Positions 54,859 through 63,977 of a stretch of 64,000 nt of DNA are shown one piece after another; the first letter of the stretch is position 1; each line of letters starts with the position of its first letter. The DNA lies in assembly GCA_965247375.1 (NCBI GenBank), contig CBDFHU010000139.1, positions 1-64,000 of the forward strand, given 5' to 3'. Source of the DNA: Arsenicibacter sp965247375 (GTDB lineage Bacteria; Bacteroidota; Bacteroidia; Cytophagales; Spirosomataceae). Under the pieces are notes generated by a model. It did not search any database, was not told the DNA's origin, and saw only the letters and a program-made list of their open reading frames with translations. The translations under genes were made by a program, and so were the position numbers.

Positions 54859-54958
54859 GAGGTGAGTAATTAATGAACAGCAGCCTGTCTGACAGATAAG
54901 ATAGAAAGGCTACCCTGCCGCGGGTGGCAGATGAAGAGAACGATTGCATATGACCCGG

Positions 54959-55345
54959 TTAGGGGGCATTGATCGCAATCTGGTGTTCAAAAACAGAACG
55001 TAGAAAACAGAATAAAAAATAGGACCGGTGCGGTTGCTGCACGCGCCCGAAACCGGTGGTACCGATAAACGGAACGAACAGATGCGGTGCCAGGTCCGGT
55101 GATGAATGGGGCGGTACACTACTGTTGACAGTTGCCAGGGCATCTGCCGGATGTTTGTGTATAGTCGGGCAATTGTCGGATTCCGGGTTGACAGATTCCT
55201 GTTTCAGATAGGTGATATACGCCTGTTTCTGAATCAGCGGCTTTGAGCCGGCAGAGCGGACCGGCAGCAGCATACAGCACAACGCAACTGCCAGATAACT
55301 GATCAGTTTAACCCGTTGTCGTATGTGAAGCCGCGTTCTCTGCAT
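54959..55345 (-). CDS. Small hypothetical secreted/membrane protein
   Basis: 128 residues with a hydrophobic stretch near the N-terminus (VKLISYLAVALCCMLLPVRSAG). The rest is Ser/Pro/His-rich and ends FLFCFLRSVFEHQIAINAP. I do not recognise it. A promoter-like arrangement is seen upstream (TTG, 21 nt, TATTTTG, about 10 nt before the ATG), and it fills the gap between the MMPL gene and the catalase terminator. It might instead be a chance frame, as the start codon is only weakly supported. Confidence 0.5.
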   Translation of the reverse strand: MQRTRLHIRQRVKLISYLAVALCCMLLPVRSAGSKPLIQKQAYITYLKQESVNPESDNCPTIHKHPADALATVNSSVPPHSSPDLAPHLFVPFIGTTGFGRVQQPHRSYFLFCFLRSVFEHQIAINAP

Positions 55346-55489
55346 AATTAAACTACAAAATACGGCCTATTTTTTCAGAGGTGCAACCCAAAATATGAAC
55401 AGTGCGGCCGGAAAACCAGCCTGAATCATCCGGATTTAAGAAAGTTTAATAGTTTGATAAAATGTGCCGGAAGGGGTACAAAATAAATT

Positions 55490-55538
55490 GACCGCTATTC
55501 CGGAGCGGCGCGTTTTTCAGGGCTCCGGAACAGCGGTC
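55490..55538 (-). terminator. Terminator of the catalase gene
   Basis: 17-bp stem (55490-55506 with 55522-55538) with one A-C mismatch, followed on the minus strand by a T-rich stretch. It lies 27 nt after the catalase stop. Confidence 0.75.
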
Positions 55539-55564
55539 ATCGTTAACAGACGGATTCCGGTTCG

Positions 55565-57067
55565 CTAAGTCGTCTGCTGCATGGCAGGCATGAACTCAGA
55601 GACATTTACGCCAAGTCCGGCAGCGACGCCCATGCCAAGCTGGATATCGGCCCGGAAAAAATGGCATAATTGCCGGTTAATAATCAGGTCTTTTTTCGGC
55701 CCTTCGATACCCTTCATCGCGCCAACAATATTGCTTATCAGATTTTTCCGATCCTGATCGTTCAGCGCCTTTTTATAGAACCAGCCCGGCTGGGTGTAAT
55801 GATCATTCTCGCCGGGCGCATTGCGGTCATACCAATCGGCCAACGTCGATTCCAGCGACCAGGCCGGTTCTTTATACGATTGGTCGACTACGATATCATC
55901 GAAGCTGTTCGGGAAGTAGTTGGGTGCGCTGCCGCCGTTGTCGTCGACACGCATGTGACCGTCGCGCTGGTAGTTACGGCCCATATACGGGCAGCGGTTG
56001 ACCGGAATCTGCTCATAGTTAACACCAAGGCGGTAGCGGTGTGCGTCAGGGTAGGATAATAAGCGGCCCTGCAGCATTTTGTCGGGCGAATAGCCGATGC
56101 CGTCAACAATGTGTGCGGGGGCGAAGGCCGCCTGCTCCACCTGGGCAAAGTAATTGGCCGGTACTTCGTTCAGCTCCATGGTGCCGACATCGATCAACGG
56201 GAAATCGTCATGCGGCCATATTTTCGACAGATCGAACGGATTAAACGCAAAGGACTTTGCCTGCTCCTCCGTCATCACCTGAATTTTGAGGTTCCAGCGG
56301 GGGAATTCGCCGCGATCAATCGACTGGACCAGATCGCGCTGGGCATGATCCATGTCCTGCGACTTCATGTGGGCGGCCTCGTCGTTTGTGAAGTTTTTAA
56401 TGCCCTGCGCGGTTTTGAAGTGGAATTTCACCCAGACCCGTTCATTATGCGCATTAATCATGCTGAACGTATGGCTGCTGTAGCCGTTCATGTGGCGGTA
56501 AGAAAACGGCGTGCCCCGGTCGCTCATCAGGATCAGTACCTGATGCAATGACTCCGGATTCAGCGACCAGAAATCCCACATCATCGTCGGCGACTTGCAG
56601 TTGGTACGGGGATCCCGCTTCTGCGTATGGATAAAGTCACCGAATTTCTTAGGATCCTTCACAAAAAACACCGGCGTATTATTACCGACCAGATCCCAGT
56701 TCCCGTCTTCGGTATAGAACTTCACCGCGAACCCGCGCGGGTCACGTTCGGTATCGGCTGATCCTTTTTCGCCGCCTACGGTTGAGAAGCGGGCGAGAAT
56801 CCGGCACTGATTGCCGGTTTTGTTGAACAGCTTAGCCTTTGTGTACTGTGAAATATCGTGGGTTACCGTAAACGTACCGAATGCGCCTGAGCCCTTGGCG
56901 TGCACTACCCGCTCCGGAATCCGTTCGCGGTTGAAGTGGGCCATCTTCTCATGCAGAATATAGTCCTGCAGGAGCAGCGGCCCGCGCGGTCCGACACTCT
57001 GGGTGTTTTCATTCTCCGCATAAGGCCGTCCCGAAGCCGTGGTTAATTTTTTGTTTTCCTCGCTCAT
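55565..57067 (-). CDS. katA: Heme catalase
   Basis: 500 residues from the ATG at 57067 (MSEENKKLTTASGRPYAENENTQSVG), the family start; an ATG at 57094 adds nine residues. Diagnostic blocks: ERIPERVVHAKGSGAFGTF with the distal His, RFSTVGGEKGSADTERDPRGFAVKFYTEDGNWDLVGNNTPVFFV (distal Asn), and RLLSYPDAHRYRLGVNYEQIPVN with the heme-ligand Tyr. It is a small-subunit catalase that splits hydrogen peroxide in the cytoplasm. No regulator gene is adjacent; a Fur-family gene lies about 2 kb away on the same strand. Confidence 0.97.
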   Translation of the reverse strand: MSEENKKLTTASGRPYAENENTQSVGPRGPLLLQDYILHEKMAHFNRERIPERVVHAKGSGAFGTFTVTHDISQYTKAKLFNKTGNQCRILARFSTVGGEKGSADTERDPRGFAVKFYTEDGNWDLVGNNTPVFFVKDPKKFGDFIHTQKRDPRTNCKSPTMMWDFWSLNPESLHQVLILMSDRGTPFSYRHMNGYSSHTFSMINAHNERVWVKFHFKTAQGIKNFTNDEAAHMKSQDMDHAQRDLVQSIDRGEFPRWNLKIQVMTEEQAKSFAFNPFDLSKIWPHDDFPLIDVGTMELNEVPANYFAQVEQAAFAPAHIVDGIGYSPDKMLQGRLLSYPDAHRYRLGVNYEQIPVNRCPYMGRNYQRDGHMRVDDNGGSAPNYFPNSFDDIVVDQSYKEPAWSLESTLADWYDRNAPGENDHYTQPGWFYKKALNDQDRKNLISNIVGAMKGIEGPKKDLIINRQLCHFFRADIQLGMGVAAGLGVNVSEFMPAMQQTT

Positions 57068-57180
57068 GATAAAGAAAAGTTGTTGACTAATCACCGCAAG
57101 GTAGGTGGTTTCAGGACGGCTTGAAAATCATCCTATCTGGTGGGCCACAGGATAGGGCTGAACGTTACCCCGCCGGTAAG

Positions 57181-58446
57181 TTACTCCAGCGCCTGATACA
57201 CCGTTGACCGGAATTTCCGGACAAAGTCGCCGTAATGGGCGTAGGGGTGCACATTGGTAAACACCAGCAAAATCAGGTTTTCTTTCGGATCGATGGTATA
57301 CTCGGAGCAGTACATGCCGCCCCATGTAAAGGAACCGGGAGTAGCCTGATCTCCGTAATGGCTGTTTTCGGTAATCAGTTGAAAGCCAAGTCCATATTTA
57401 TCCTGCCGGTCCCATACGTTTGCCTCGCCGATCTGGTTACGCAGCATCTGCTCCACGGTCTTCCGGCCCAGAATGCGTTTGCCGTTAAACGTGCCTTTGT
57501 TGAGCATCATCTGGCAAAATTTCGCATAATCTTCAATAGTGCTGACCAGCCCGGCCCCGCCCGAAAAGTAGGTTTTAGCCCCGGTCACCGGATAGGTGCG
57601 GTATGTACTGTTTTCGTGAACGGTCAGCGGGGCGCCTGTACTTCCCTTGGAGTAAAGTTCTACTAAACGGCCCGCCTTGGCCTCGGGCAGGTAAAAATAG
57701 GTGTCCTTCATACCCAGCGGATCAAGTACCCGTTTGCGCAGGGCAGCGTCCAGCGATTCTCCTGACAGAATCTCAACAAGCCGGCCAATAATGTCGGTAT
57801 TGAGTCCATACGTAAAGCCGTCGCCCGGGTCTTTAATAAGCGGGCGCTTCGCCAGTTTGTTAATTACGTCTTCGAGCTTGTCCGGGTCTGTTGAGTTAAA
57901 AAACGGGACCTTGAACTGCGGCAACTGGTCAAGCGGATGTTCATACGGAATACCGGCATTATGGGAGAGTAGTTGCCGGATGGTGATTTCGCTTTTCGCC
58001 GGACGGGTTTCATAGGTACCGGCGGCCTTATCGTAACTGATCAGCACCCGCGGATTGCGGAAAGCCGGAATGTATTTCGAGATCGGTTCATCGAGCATAA
58101 ACCGGCCTTCTTCAAAAAACGTCATCAGTGCCGTTGTCACGAGCGCCTTTGATTGAGACGCAATCCGGAAAATATCGTCGCGTTTGAGGAGCGTTTTCTG
58201 CTCGATATTGCTGTAACCGAAGGCTTTGTAATGAACGATTTTACCGTTATGGGCCACAAATGTAACCGCATTCGGCGCAATACCCGCATCGACCCAGCCT
58301 TGTAGCAGAGCATCCAGACGTTGCAGGCGTTCGGCGGAGAAGCCCGTTTCGGCTACAGTCCGGGCATGTGTAAATGTTTGGGCCGCCGGTTGGGCAAAGG
58401 CAATATGGCAGGCTACAAGCAGAGCAGGTAGTAACGTTTTACGCAT
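57181..58446 (-). CDS. Secreted serine hydrolase (beta-lactamase family, class C-like)
   Basis: About 421 residues from the ATG at 58446 (MRKTLLPALLVACHIAFAQ), a signal peptide. The SxxK motif is SQSK (FRIASQSKALVTTALM), the YxN-like motif is in GFTYGLNTDIIGRLVEI, and the third motif is HxG-like in GSFTWGGMYCSEYTIDP. The family (beta-lactamase/transpeptidase-like, often called esterase) includes carboxylesterases and D-aminopeptidases, so a resistance role should not be assumed. It begins after a terminator downstream of the YceI gene. Confidence 0.9.
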   Translation of the reverse strand: MRKTLLPALLVACHIAFAQPAAQTFTHARTVAETGFSAERLQRLDALLQGWVDAGIAPNAVTFVAHNGKIVHYKAFGYSNIEQKTLLKRDDIFRIASQSKALVTTALMTFFEEGRFMLDEPISKYIPAFRNPRVLISYDKAAGTYETRPAKSEITIRQLLSHNAGIPYEHPLDQLPQFKVPFFNSTDPDKLEDVINKLAKRPLIKDPGDGFTYGLNTDIIGRLVEILSGESLDAALRKRVLDPLGMKDTYFYLPEAKAGRLVELYSKGSTGAPLTVHENSTYRTYPVTGAKTYFSGGAGLVSTIEDYAKFCQMMLNKGTFNGKRILGRKTVEQMLRNQIGEANVWDRQDKYGLGFQLITENSHYGDQATPGSFTWGGMYCSEYTIDPKENLILLVFTNVHPYAHYGDFVRKFRSTVYQALE

Positions 58447-58481
58447 AGTCGGCAAAGGGTTGGTTTTTTATACAAAGAAAA

Positions 58482-58513
58482 AACGGCATGGCTCATAACC
58501 GAGCCATGCCGTT
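58482..58513 (-). terminator. Terminator of the yceI-family gene
   Basis: Perfect 13-bp stem AACGGCATGGCTC (58482-58494) with GAGCCATGCCGTT (58501-58513), followed on the minus strand by TTTTTCTTTG. It lies 33 nt after the stop. Confidence 0.9.
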
Positions 58514-58545
58514 AACGAATATGAAATTTACACCTAAAGCTTATC

Positions 58546-59094
58546 TTATGCCTGTTTCGCCATCTGGATGTTCAGAACCAGTTTAACGTCGTCTGATACA
58601 ACAACGCCGCCTGCTTCGGTTACGGCGTCCCATGATAAACCGAATTCTTTCCGTTTGATTTTACCGCTGATCTCAAAACCCGCTTTCGTGTTACCGTAGA
58701 AATCAACCATCTGTCCGCCGTATTCAACGTCGAGTGTAATTGGTTGCGTAGTACCACGAATGGTCAGGTCACCGGTTAAGCTATATTCATCACCGCTTTT
58801 TTTCGTAAAGCCGGTTGATACAAATGTCAGTTGCGGGTGGCTGGCTGCATCGAAGAAATCGCCTGATTTCAGGTGACCGTCGCGCTGCTCGTTGCCTGTA
58901 GAAATGCTGTCGATATCTGCCGAGAACGAAATTTTAGCGCCTTCCAGCGAATCACCGGTAGTTTCCATTTTTGCGTCGTAGCTGCCGAATGAGCCGGTAA
59001 CAGTTGACACCATCAGGTGTTTTACTTTAAAATGTACTTCTGAGTGCGATTGATCGACGGTCCAGGTAGCGGTTGAAGGAGTTTCAGTTGCCAT
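58546..59094 (-). CDS. YceI-family protein
   Basis: 182 residues from the ATG at 59094 (MATETPSTATWTVDQSHSEVHFKVKHL), chosen over an ATG 39 nt upstream because the YceI start W-x-VDxxHSxVxFxVxHL then falls at its usual place. The lipocalin-like barrel continues with GSFGSYDAKMETTGDSLEGAKISFSADIDSISTGNEQRDGHLKSGDFFDAASHPQ, broken here only by name, and ends in FGLSWDAVTEAGGVVVSDDVKLVLNIQ. Such proteins bind isoprenoid-like lipids. No signal peptide is seen, so it is probably cytoplasmic. Confidence 0.93.
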   Translation of the reverse strand: MATETPSTATWTVDQSHSEVHFKVKHLMVSTVTGSFGSYDAKMETTGDSLEGAKISFSADIDSISTGNEQRDGHLKSGDFFDAASHPQLTFVSTGFTKKSGDEYSLTGDLTIRGTTQPITLDVEYGGQMVDFYGNTKAGFEISGKIKRKEFGLSWDAVTEAGGVVVSDDVKLVLNIQMAKQA

Positions 59095-59124
59095 GATTTT
59101 ATGTGTTTTTGATCTTAATGTTAT

Positions 59125-59147
59125 TACATTCAATGTATATACATGTA
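59125..59147 (-). promoter_or_regulatory. Palindromic stretch upstream of the yceI-family gene
   Basis: TACATTCAATGTA (59125-59137), TGTATATACA (59134-59143) and TACATGTA (59140-59147) are three overlapping palindromes about 31-53 nt before the start. They could be an operator or part of the promoter. The regulator is unknown. Confidence 0.3.
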
Positions 59148-59217
59148 AACGTCGTAAAAGGTTCTGAGAATCCCAAAAAAACAGCTGTTATTTTTTTATG
59201 AACCCATTTGTTAACGC

Positions 59218-59251
59218 ATAAAGGCCACTCTGGTCAGAGCAGCCTTTATGT
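59218..59251 (-). terminator. Hairpin downstream of fur-family gene
   Basis: CATAAAGGC (59218-59226) pairs with GCCTTTATG (59243-59251), with a small inner stem. It lies 23 nt after the stop codon on the minus strand. No T-run follows, so termination is only probable. Confidence 0.5.
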
Positions 59252-59274
59252 TTAATTCATTGTAATTAAGATAG

Positions 59275-59787
59275 TTAATTGTCTTCCTGCATGGCCGCAT
59301 GCATGGTTTGCCCGGCAGAAATTTCATTGCGGTTTTCGCAGTTTTCGCGGGTACAGCTTCCGTAGAAAATCAGCGAATGGTGCATGACGTTAAATTTCAG
59401 CATATCACCTACCATATTCTGAATGGTTTGTACACGCGGATCGCAGAACTCCATAACCTTGTGGCAATCCGTGCAGATCAGGTGATCATGTTGCTTGTAG
59501 CCGTACGATTTTTCATACTGGGCAAGGTTACGGCCGAACTGATGCTTCGTCACCAGATCACAGTCAACCAGCACATCGAGCGTATTATATACGGTTGCCC
59601 GGCTGACGCGGTATTTTTTGTTCTTCATGGAGATATACAACTCATCGACATCAAAGTGATCTTCGCGGTTGTAGATTTCTTCCAGTATGGCGAAACGCTC
59701 CGGCGTTTTCCGGAGGCCCTTGTTCTCCAGATACGCGGTAAATATCGTTTTTGCGGCTTCGAGGTTTGTTTGTTTCGGCGCAGGCAT
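59275..59787 (-). CDS. Fur-family transcriptional regulator
   Basis: 170 residues: winged helix in the first 85 (LRKTPERFAILEEIYNREDHFDVDELYISM, VSRATVYNTLDVLVDCDLV), then the metal-binding dimerisation domain with HDHLICTDCHKVMEF and a second Cys pair in CTRENCENR. The regulatory His/Asp set is present. Whether it senses iron (Fur), peroxide (PerR) or zinc (Zur) cannot be told by eye. Catalase and YceI genes nearby make PerR- or Fur-type control plausible. A TAACTTTG box lies 8 nt before the start, so the leader would be very short. Confidence 0.92.
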   Translation of the reverse strand: MPAPKQTNLEAAKTIFTAYLENKGLRKTPERFAILEEIYNREDHFDVDELYISMKNKKYRVSRATVYNTLDVLVDCDLVTKHQFGRNLAQYEKSYGYKQHDHLICTDCHKVMEFCDPRVQTIQNMVGDMLKFNVMHHSLIFYGSCTRENCENRNEISAGQTMHAAMQEDN

Positions 59788-59794
59788 AATGATG

Positions 59795-59802
59795 CAAAGT
59801 TA
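59795..59802 (-). promoter_or_regulatory. Probable -7 box of the fur-family gene
   Basis: TAACTTTG on the minus strand matches TAnnTTTG, 8 nt before the ATG. The nearest TTTG upstream is 31 nt away, too far for a standard -33. Confidence 0.35.
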
Positions 59803-59868
59803 ATGGACGTCGTGAGGAACCGGTCACCTGCAGCAAACTTTTTACAGGGAACCGGTTACCTGACACGG

Positions 59869-62118
59869 TTAGTCAAAGCGGACAACTTCAAAAACACCAC
59901 TCACCCGTTCGAGTTTCTGTACGAGGGTTTCCAGGTGTCCGGTGTCGTGTACATACAACTTAATGATTCCTTCAAAAATTCCGTCTTTCGAGTCGATCGT
60001 AACCGAGCGCATATTAATATGCAGTTCGTTACTGATGATCCGTGTGACGTCGTTGACCAGACCAACACGGTCGGTACCCGTAATGCGCAGGCCGGCCAGA
60101 AAGGCAAGATCACGCTGTGAGGTCCATTTGGCCTTAATAATCCGGTTGCCGTGGTTCGACATGAGCTCAACGGCATTCGGGCAGGAAACGCGGTGAATCT
60201 TGATGCCTTCATTGATGGTAACAAACCCGAAAACATCATCTCCCGAAATCGGATTACAGCACTTAGCCAGCGTGTAGTCGATTTTGTCCATGTCCTCGCC
60301 GATCAGCAGCATGTCTGCATCGGCCCGGTCGCCATGGATTTTCTTGAGCTCTTTCTCAAACGTTTTTCCGTCCTGGATCTTATCGGTATTGAGCTTGTTC
60401 TGCCGGTTTTCCTTCGCATCCCGGTCGATCTTGAACCGTTTCAGTTCATTCGGTTCAATATGTCCTTTGCCGACCCGATAGTAAAAGTCATTAACCGTTT
60501 TTGAGCCGAAAAAGGCCCGCAGCTGGTTCAGCGTTTCGTTGTTAACCTCGACCCGGAGCGTTTTAAGCTTTTTCGCGACAAGATCACGGCCATCGGTAAT
60601 GTAACGTTTCTTTTCCTCCTTCAGCAGGTCCTTGATTTTAGTCTTAGCTTTGGAGGTAACCACAAACCGCAGCCAGTCTTCACTGGGTTTCTGCTTGTTG
60701 GAGGTGATCACTTCGACCTGATCGCCGTTGTGGAGGACATGGCTCAGCGGCACCAGAATATTATTGACCTTAGCGGCCATACAGCGGGCGCCGACCTGCG
60801 TATGAATATCAAACGCAAAGTCGAGGGCGGTGGCCCCCCGTTGCAGGACTTTCAGATCGCCCTTTGGGGTAAAGACAAATACTTCTTCGCTATAGAGGTT
60901 GCTCCTGAAATCGTCGAGGAATTCAATGGCGCCTGTTTTTTCGCCCTGGGTCGTGATTTCGAGCATATCCCGGACCTGACTGATCCAGACGTCAATACCG
61001 GCGGCAGTACCGGTCTCACTGCCCTTATATTTCCAGTGGGCGGCATACCCTTTCTCGGCGATTTCGTTCATCCGCTCAGTCCGGATCTGCACCTCTACCC
61101 ACTGACCGGTTTTACTCATGACGGTCGTATGCAGCGATTCGTAGCCGTTGGTCCGCGGCGTACTGATCCAGTCTTTCAGCCGGTCGGGGTTCGGTTTGTA
61201 ATGATCCGTTACGATGGAGTAGGCCCGCCAGCAGGCCGATTTTTCTTCTTCATGCGGAACATCGAGCACAATCCGGACCGCAAACAGATCATAAATTTCC
61301 TCGAACGGTTTTTTCTGTTTGTTCAGTTTGTTCCAGATCGAATAAATCGACTTGGGCCGGCCTTTGATCACGAACTTGATGGTTGTAGCGCGCAGGTCTT
61401 CTTCCAGCGGTTCGATAAACCGGGCAATAAACCGGTCACGGGCGGCTTTGGTTTCACGTAGTTTACGGGCAATGTCCTTGTAGGCTTCCGGCTCAACGTA
61501 TTTCAGGTACAGGTCTTCCAGTTCCGACTTGATGGCATACAGACCGAGCCGGTGTGCCAGCGGTGCATATATATATATGGTCTCGGAGGCAATTTTGAGC
61601 TGCTTATCCCGCGGCATCGAGTCGAGGGTCCGCATATTATGCAGGCGGTCAGCAAGCTTGATCAGAATGACCCGCACATCGTCGGAGAGCGTCAGCAGCA
61701 TTTTCCGGAAGTTCTCGGCCTGCTGCGAGGTACCGTATTCGAAGTAACCGGAAATTTTGGTCAGCCCGTCAATGATTTTAGCCACTTTGGGGCCAAACAG
61801 CCGGTCGATATCCGGAATGGTCATGTCGGTATCCTCGACCACATCATGCAGCAGCGCAGCGACAATGGAGGTAGTGCCGAGGCCAACTTCTTCGACGGCA
61901 ATCTGGGCAACGGCAAGCGGGTGATAGATATAAGGCTCACCAGACCGGCGGCGCATGTTTTTGTGCGCTTCAGAAGACGTATTAAACGCTTTTTTTATCA
62001 GTTTGGCGTCATTGTCTTTTAATAGTGGCTTTGCAGCCCTCAGCAGCCGACGGTATCGTTTCAGGATTTCGCGTCGTTCCTGCTCCAGATCAATGTAGGG
62101 CTCTGCAGTTACGTTCAT
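59869..62118 (-). CDS. RelA/SpoT-type (p)ppGpp synthetase/hydrolase
   Basis: 749 residues from the ATG at 62118 (MNVTAEPYIDLEQERREILKRY); a longer frame to 62193 adds a basic tail lacking family similarity. Domains in order: HD hydrolase (PYIYHPLAVAQIAVEE, ALLHDVVEDTDMTI, with HDxxED intact), RelA_SpoT synthetase (IKGRPKSIYSIWNKLNKQKKPFEEIYDLFAVRIVL, TNGYESLHTTV), TGS (VFVFTPKGDLKVLQRGATALDFAF), helical/zinc-finger-like part and ACT (C-terminal, LRITGTDRVGLVNDVTRIIS). Both catalytic halves look intact, so it is probably bifunctional. Confidence 0.95.
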   Translation of the reverse strand: MNVTAEPYIDLEQERREILKRYRRLLRAAKPLLKDNDAKLIKKAFNTSSEAHKNMRRRSGEPYIYHPLAVAQIAVEEVGLGTTSIVAALLHDVVEDTDMTIPDIDRLFGPKVAKIIDGLTKISGYFEYGTSQQAENFRKMLLTLSDDVRVILIKLADRLHNMRTLDSMPRDKQLKIASETIYIYAPLAHRLGLYAIKSELEDLYLKYVEPEAYKDIARKLRETKAARDRFIARFIEPLEEDLRATTIKFVIKGRPKSIYSIWNKLNKQKKPFEEIYDLFAVRIVLDVPHEEEKSACWRAYSIVTDHYKPNPDRLKDWISTPRTNGYESLHTTVMSKTGQWVEVQIRTERMNEIAEKGYAAHWKYKGSETGTAAGIDVWISQVRDMLEITTQGEKTGAIEFLDDFRSNLYSEEVFVFTPKGDLKVLQRGATALDFAFDIHTQVGARCMAAKVNNILVPLSHVLHNGDQVEVITSNKQKPSEDWLRFVVTSKAKTKIKDLLKEEKKRYITDGRDLVAKKLKTLRVEVNNETLNQLRAFFGSKTVNDFYYRVGKGHIEPNELKRFKIDRDAKENRQNKLNTDKIQDGKTFEKELKKIHGDRADADMLLIGEDMDKIDYTLAKCCNPISGDDVFGFVTINEGIKIHRVSCPNAVELMSNHGNRIIKAKWTSQRDLAFLAGLRITGTDRVGLVNDVTRIISNELHINMRSVTIDSKDGIFEGIIKLYVHDTGHLETLVQKLERVSGVFEVVRFD

Positions 62119-62256
62119 ATCGGTAAGTTCGGCTCTGGAAGATGTAGATTTTGGTAACCTATCCCTTCTGTTTGGTTGTACTCTTAGTTCCAAGTTACGG
62201 ACTAATCAGTATGAAGTCAATGTGAAGAAATCAAAAAAAAAAAGTTTGGACAAAAA

Positions 62257-62287
62257 TTTGCAATCAGAAAAAACATACCTACTTTTG
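62257..62287 (+). promoter_or_regulatory. Bacteroidetes-type promoter of tRNA-Leu
   Basis: TTTG at 62257-62260, exactly 19 nt, then TACTTTTG at 62280-62287. Both boxes match the Bacteroidetes -33/-7 consensus (TTTG, TAnnTTTG). The tRNA gene starts about 80 nt downstream. It is the best promoter seen in the window. Confidence 0.8.
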
Positions 62288-62367
62288 CAGGCCGATTCAG
62301 ATGAACAACGGCCGAAAACACATTACATGTAATTTTGGCCGGTTTTATCGGATCAACATACCGAACT

Positions 62368-62452
62368 GCGGGCGTGGCGAAATTGGTAGACGTACTTGAC
62401 TTAGGATCAAGCGCCGCGAGGCATGGGGGTTCGAGTCCCTCCGCCCGTACCA
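62368..62452 (+). tRNA. tRNA-Leu (anticodon UAG)
   Basis: 85 nt with encoded CCA. The acceptor arm GCGGGCG pairs with CGCCCGT (one G-U pair). The anticodon stem CTTGA/TCAAG encloses the loop CTTAGGA, giving anticodon UAG (reads CUA and CUN codons). A long variable arm (class II), typical of Leu, precedes the T arm GGGGGTTCGAGTCCCTC. A TTTG/TACTTTTG promoter lies upstream and a hairpin terminator follows. Confidence 0.96.
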
Positions 62453-62465
62453 AGCTGTTAAAGCG

Positions 62466-62538
62466 AAAGAGCGATAGAGTGAAAGAGCGTATGTCTGTAA
62501 TATGATCTCTCTTTCGCTCTTTCATTCTTTCGCTCTTT
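62466..62538 (+). terminator. Terminator after tRNA-Leu
   Basis: 24-bp stem (62466-62489 with 62515-62538) with two mismatches, followed by TATTTT. The GAAAGAGCG units in both arms also make it look like a short-repeat element. It separates the tRNA from the trigger-factor gene. Confidence 0.65.
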
Positions 62539-62559
62539 TATTTTAAAAAAAGAAGAACT

Positions 62560-63927
62560 GTGGATATAGCCTTAGACAAAGCAAGCGAAACCCAAGCTTC
62601 GCTGAAGATTACGCTGAAGCCGGAAGACTACAAGCCGGAAGTTACTAAAAAATTAAAGCAGTATGGAAAAACAGTGGCCATGAAAGGCTTCCGCCCCGGT
62701 CACGTACCTGCTTCTTTGATTCAGAAAATGTATGGCAAAAGCATTCTGGTTGAAGAAATCAACAACCTGCTGGGCCGTACTGTCAGCAATTATATCCGCG
62801 AAAATAAATTACAGGTAGTTGGTGACCCGATCCCTGACCGGACTGAGGCCGAATCAATTGATTGGGATAACCAGACTGAATTTGTTTTCAGCTACACACT
62901 GGGCATGGCGTCTGAATTCGACGTTCATTTCGATCAGTTGCCTTCAGTAACAGAGTATACCATTACGGCTTCTGACAAAGACGTTAACGAGACAATCGAT
63001 AACCTCCGTCAGCAGTTCCATAAGCATGAGCACGCTGAAGAGGCTGCGGAAGGCGACACGATCTTCGGTGAACTGAAGCAGCTGACCGGCGCAACAGAAG
63101 GCGAAGCAGAGCCGTTCTCGGCTAAAACAGCTCTGCCGCTGAAGCAGGTTGCCGCTGATTACCTGCCGACATTTATCGGTAAGAAAAAAGACGAAACCTT
63201 TACATTCGATATCGTTGCTGCTTTCCCTGATGATAAGTCACGGGCACATGCTACGGGCCTGAAGCCGGAAGAAGCGGCTCAGCTGAGCGGTGATTTCGAA
63301 TTCACGATTGAAGATGTAACCCGCCACGCACCGGCTGACATCGATCAGGATCTGTTCGACAAGTCACTGGGAGCCGGTCAGGTTGACTCGGAAGAAGCGT
63401 TCCGCGAAAAAGTAACGGAGATCATCAGCGGTAACTTCAACCGTGAAGCAAAAAGCCTGCTGCGGTACGACATCGAGCGCATCCTGTTAGAAAACATCCC
63501 GATCCTGTTGCCGGAAGAATTCCTGAAAGACTGGCTCGTTGAAAACAACGAAGGCAAGGTATCACGGGAGCAGGTTGACGAGCAGTTTGAAGATTTTGCC
63601 AAGTCGGTGAAATTGCAGCTGATCAAAAACAAAATTGCCGAGCAGACGGATATCAAGGTTGAATTTGCCGAAGTACTGGCCGCTACAGAGCAGATGGTAC
63701 GCGAGCAGTTTGGCTTTGCTAACTCGGACGATGATGAAATCAACAAAACCGTTGAGCGCATCGCCCGTAATTACCTGGCCGACGATAAAAACAACGGTCA
63801 GAACTACACAACGCTTTACAACCGGATTTACGACGACAAAGTACTTGACTATGCGAAAACGCAGGTTAACGTAGACCCGAAAGAGGTATCGTTTGACGAG
63901 TTCAAGGAAATCGCGCAGAACCGGTAA
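62560..63927 (+). CDS. tig: Trigger factor chaperone
   Basis: 455 residues starting at GTG 62560 (MDIALDKASETQASLKITLKPEDYKPEV). The ribosome-binding loop is KGFRPGHVPASLIQKMYGKSILVEEINNL. A FKBP-like middle domain (about 150-250) and the long helical C-terminal domain (about 260-440) follow. It binds nascent chains at the ribosome exit. Peptidyl-prolyl isomerase residues cannot be verified by eye. The frame is complete, and a terminator follows at 63948-63977. Confidence 0.95.
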   Translation: MDIALDKASETQASLKITLKPEDYKPEVTKKLKQYGKTVAMKGFRPGHVPASLIQKMYGKSILVEEINNLLGRTVSNYIRENKLQVVGDPIPDRTEAESIDWDNQTEFVFSYTLGMASEFDVHFDQLPSVTEYTITASDKDVNETIDNLRQQFHKHEHAEEAAEGDTIFGELKQLTGATEGEAEPFSAKTALPLKQVAADYLPTFIGKKKDETFTFDIVAAFPDDKSRAHATGLKPEEAAQLSGDFEFTIEDVTRHAPADIDQDLFDKSLGAGQVDSEEAFREKVTEIISGNFNREAKSLLRYDIERILLENIPILLPEEFLKDWLVENNEGKVSREQVDEQFEDFAKSVKLQLIKNKIAEQTDIKVEFAEVLAATEQMVREQFGFANSDDDEINKTVERIARNYLADDKNNGQNYTTLYNRIYDDKVLDYAKTQVNVDPKEVSFDEFKEIAQNR

Positions 63928-63947
63928 CTATAGCCCGCTCAGGGAGA

Positions 63948-63977
63948 GGCTAGTGGAAAACCCACTAGCCTTTTTTT
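63948..63977 (+). terminator. Terminator of the trigger factor gene
   Basis: Stem GGCTAGTGG (63948-63956) with CCACTAGCC (63962-63970), 5-nt loop, then seven T (63971-63977). Confidence 0.92.

Noticed and set aside
61561..61580. AT dinucleotide run in the RelA/SpoT gene
   Set aside because: It encodes a normal conserved segment (TIYIYAPLAHRLG), so there is no reason to see a switch.
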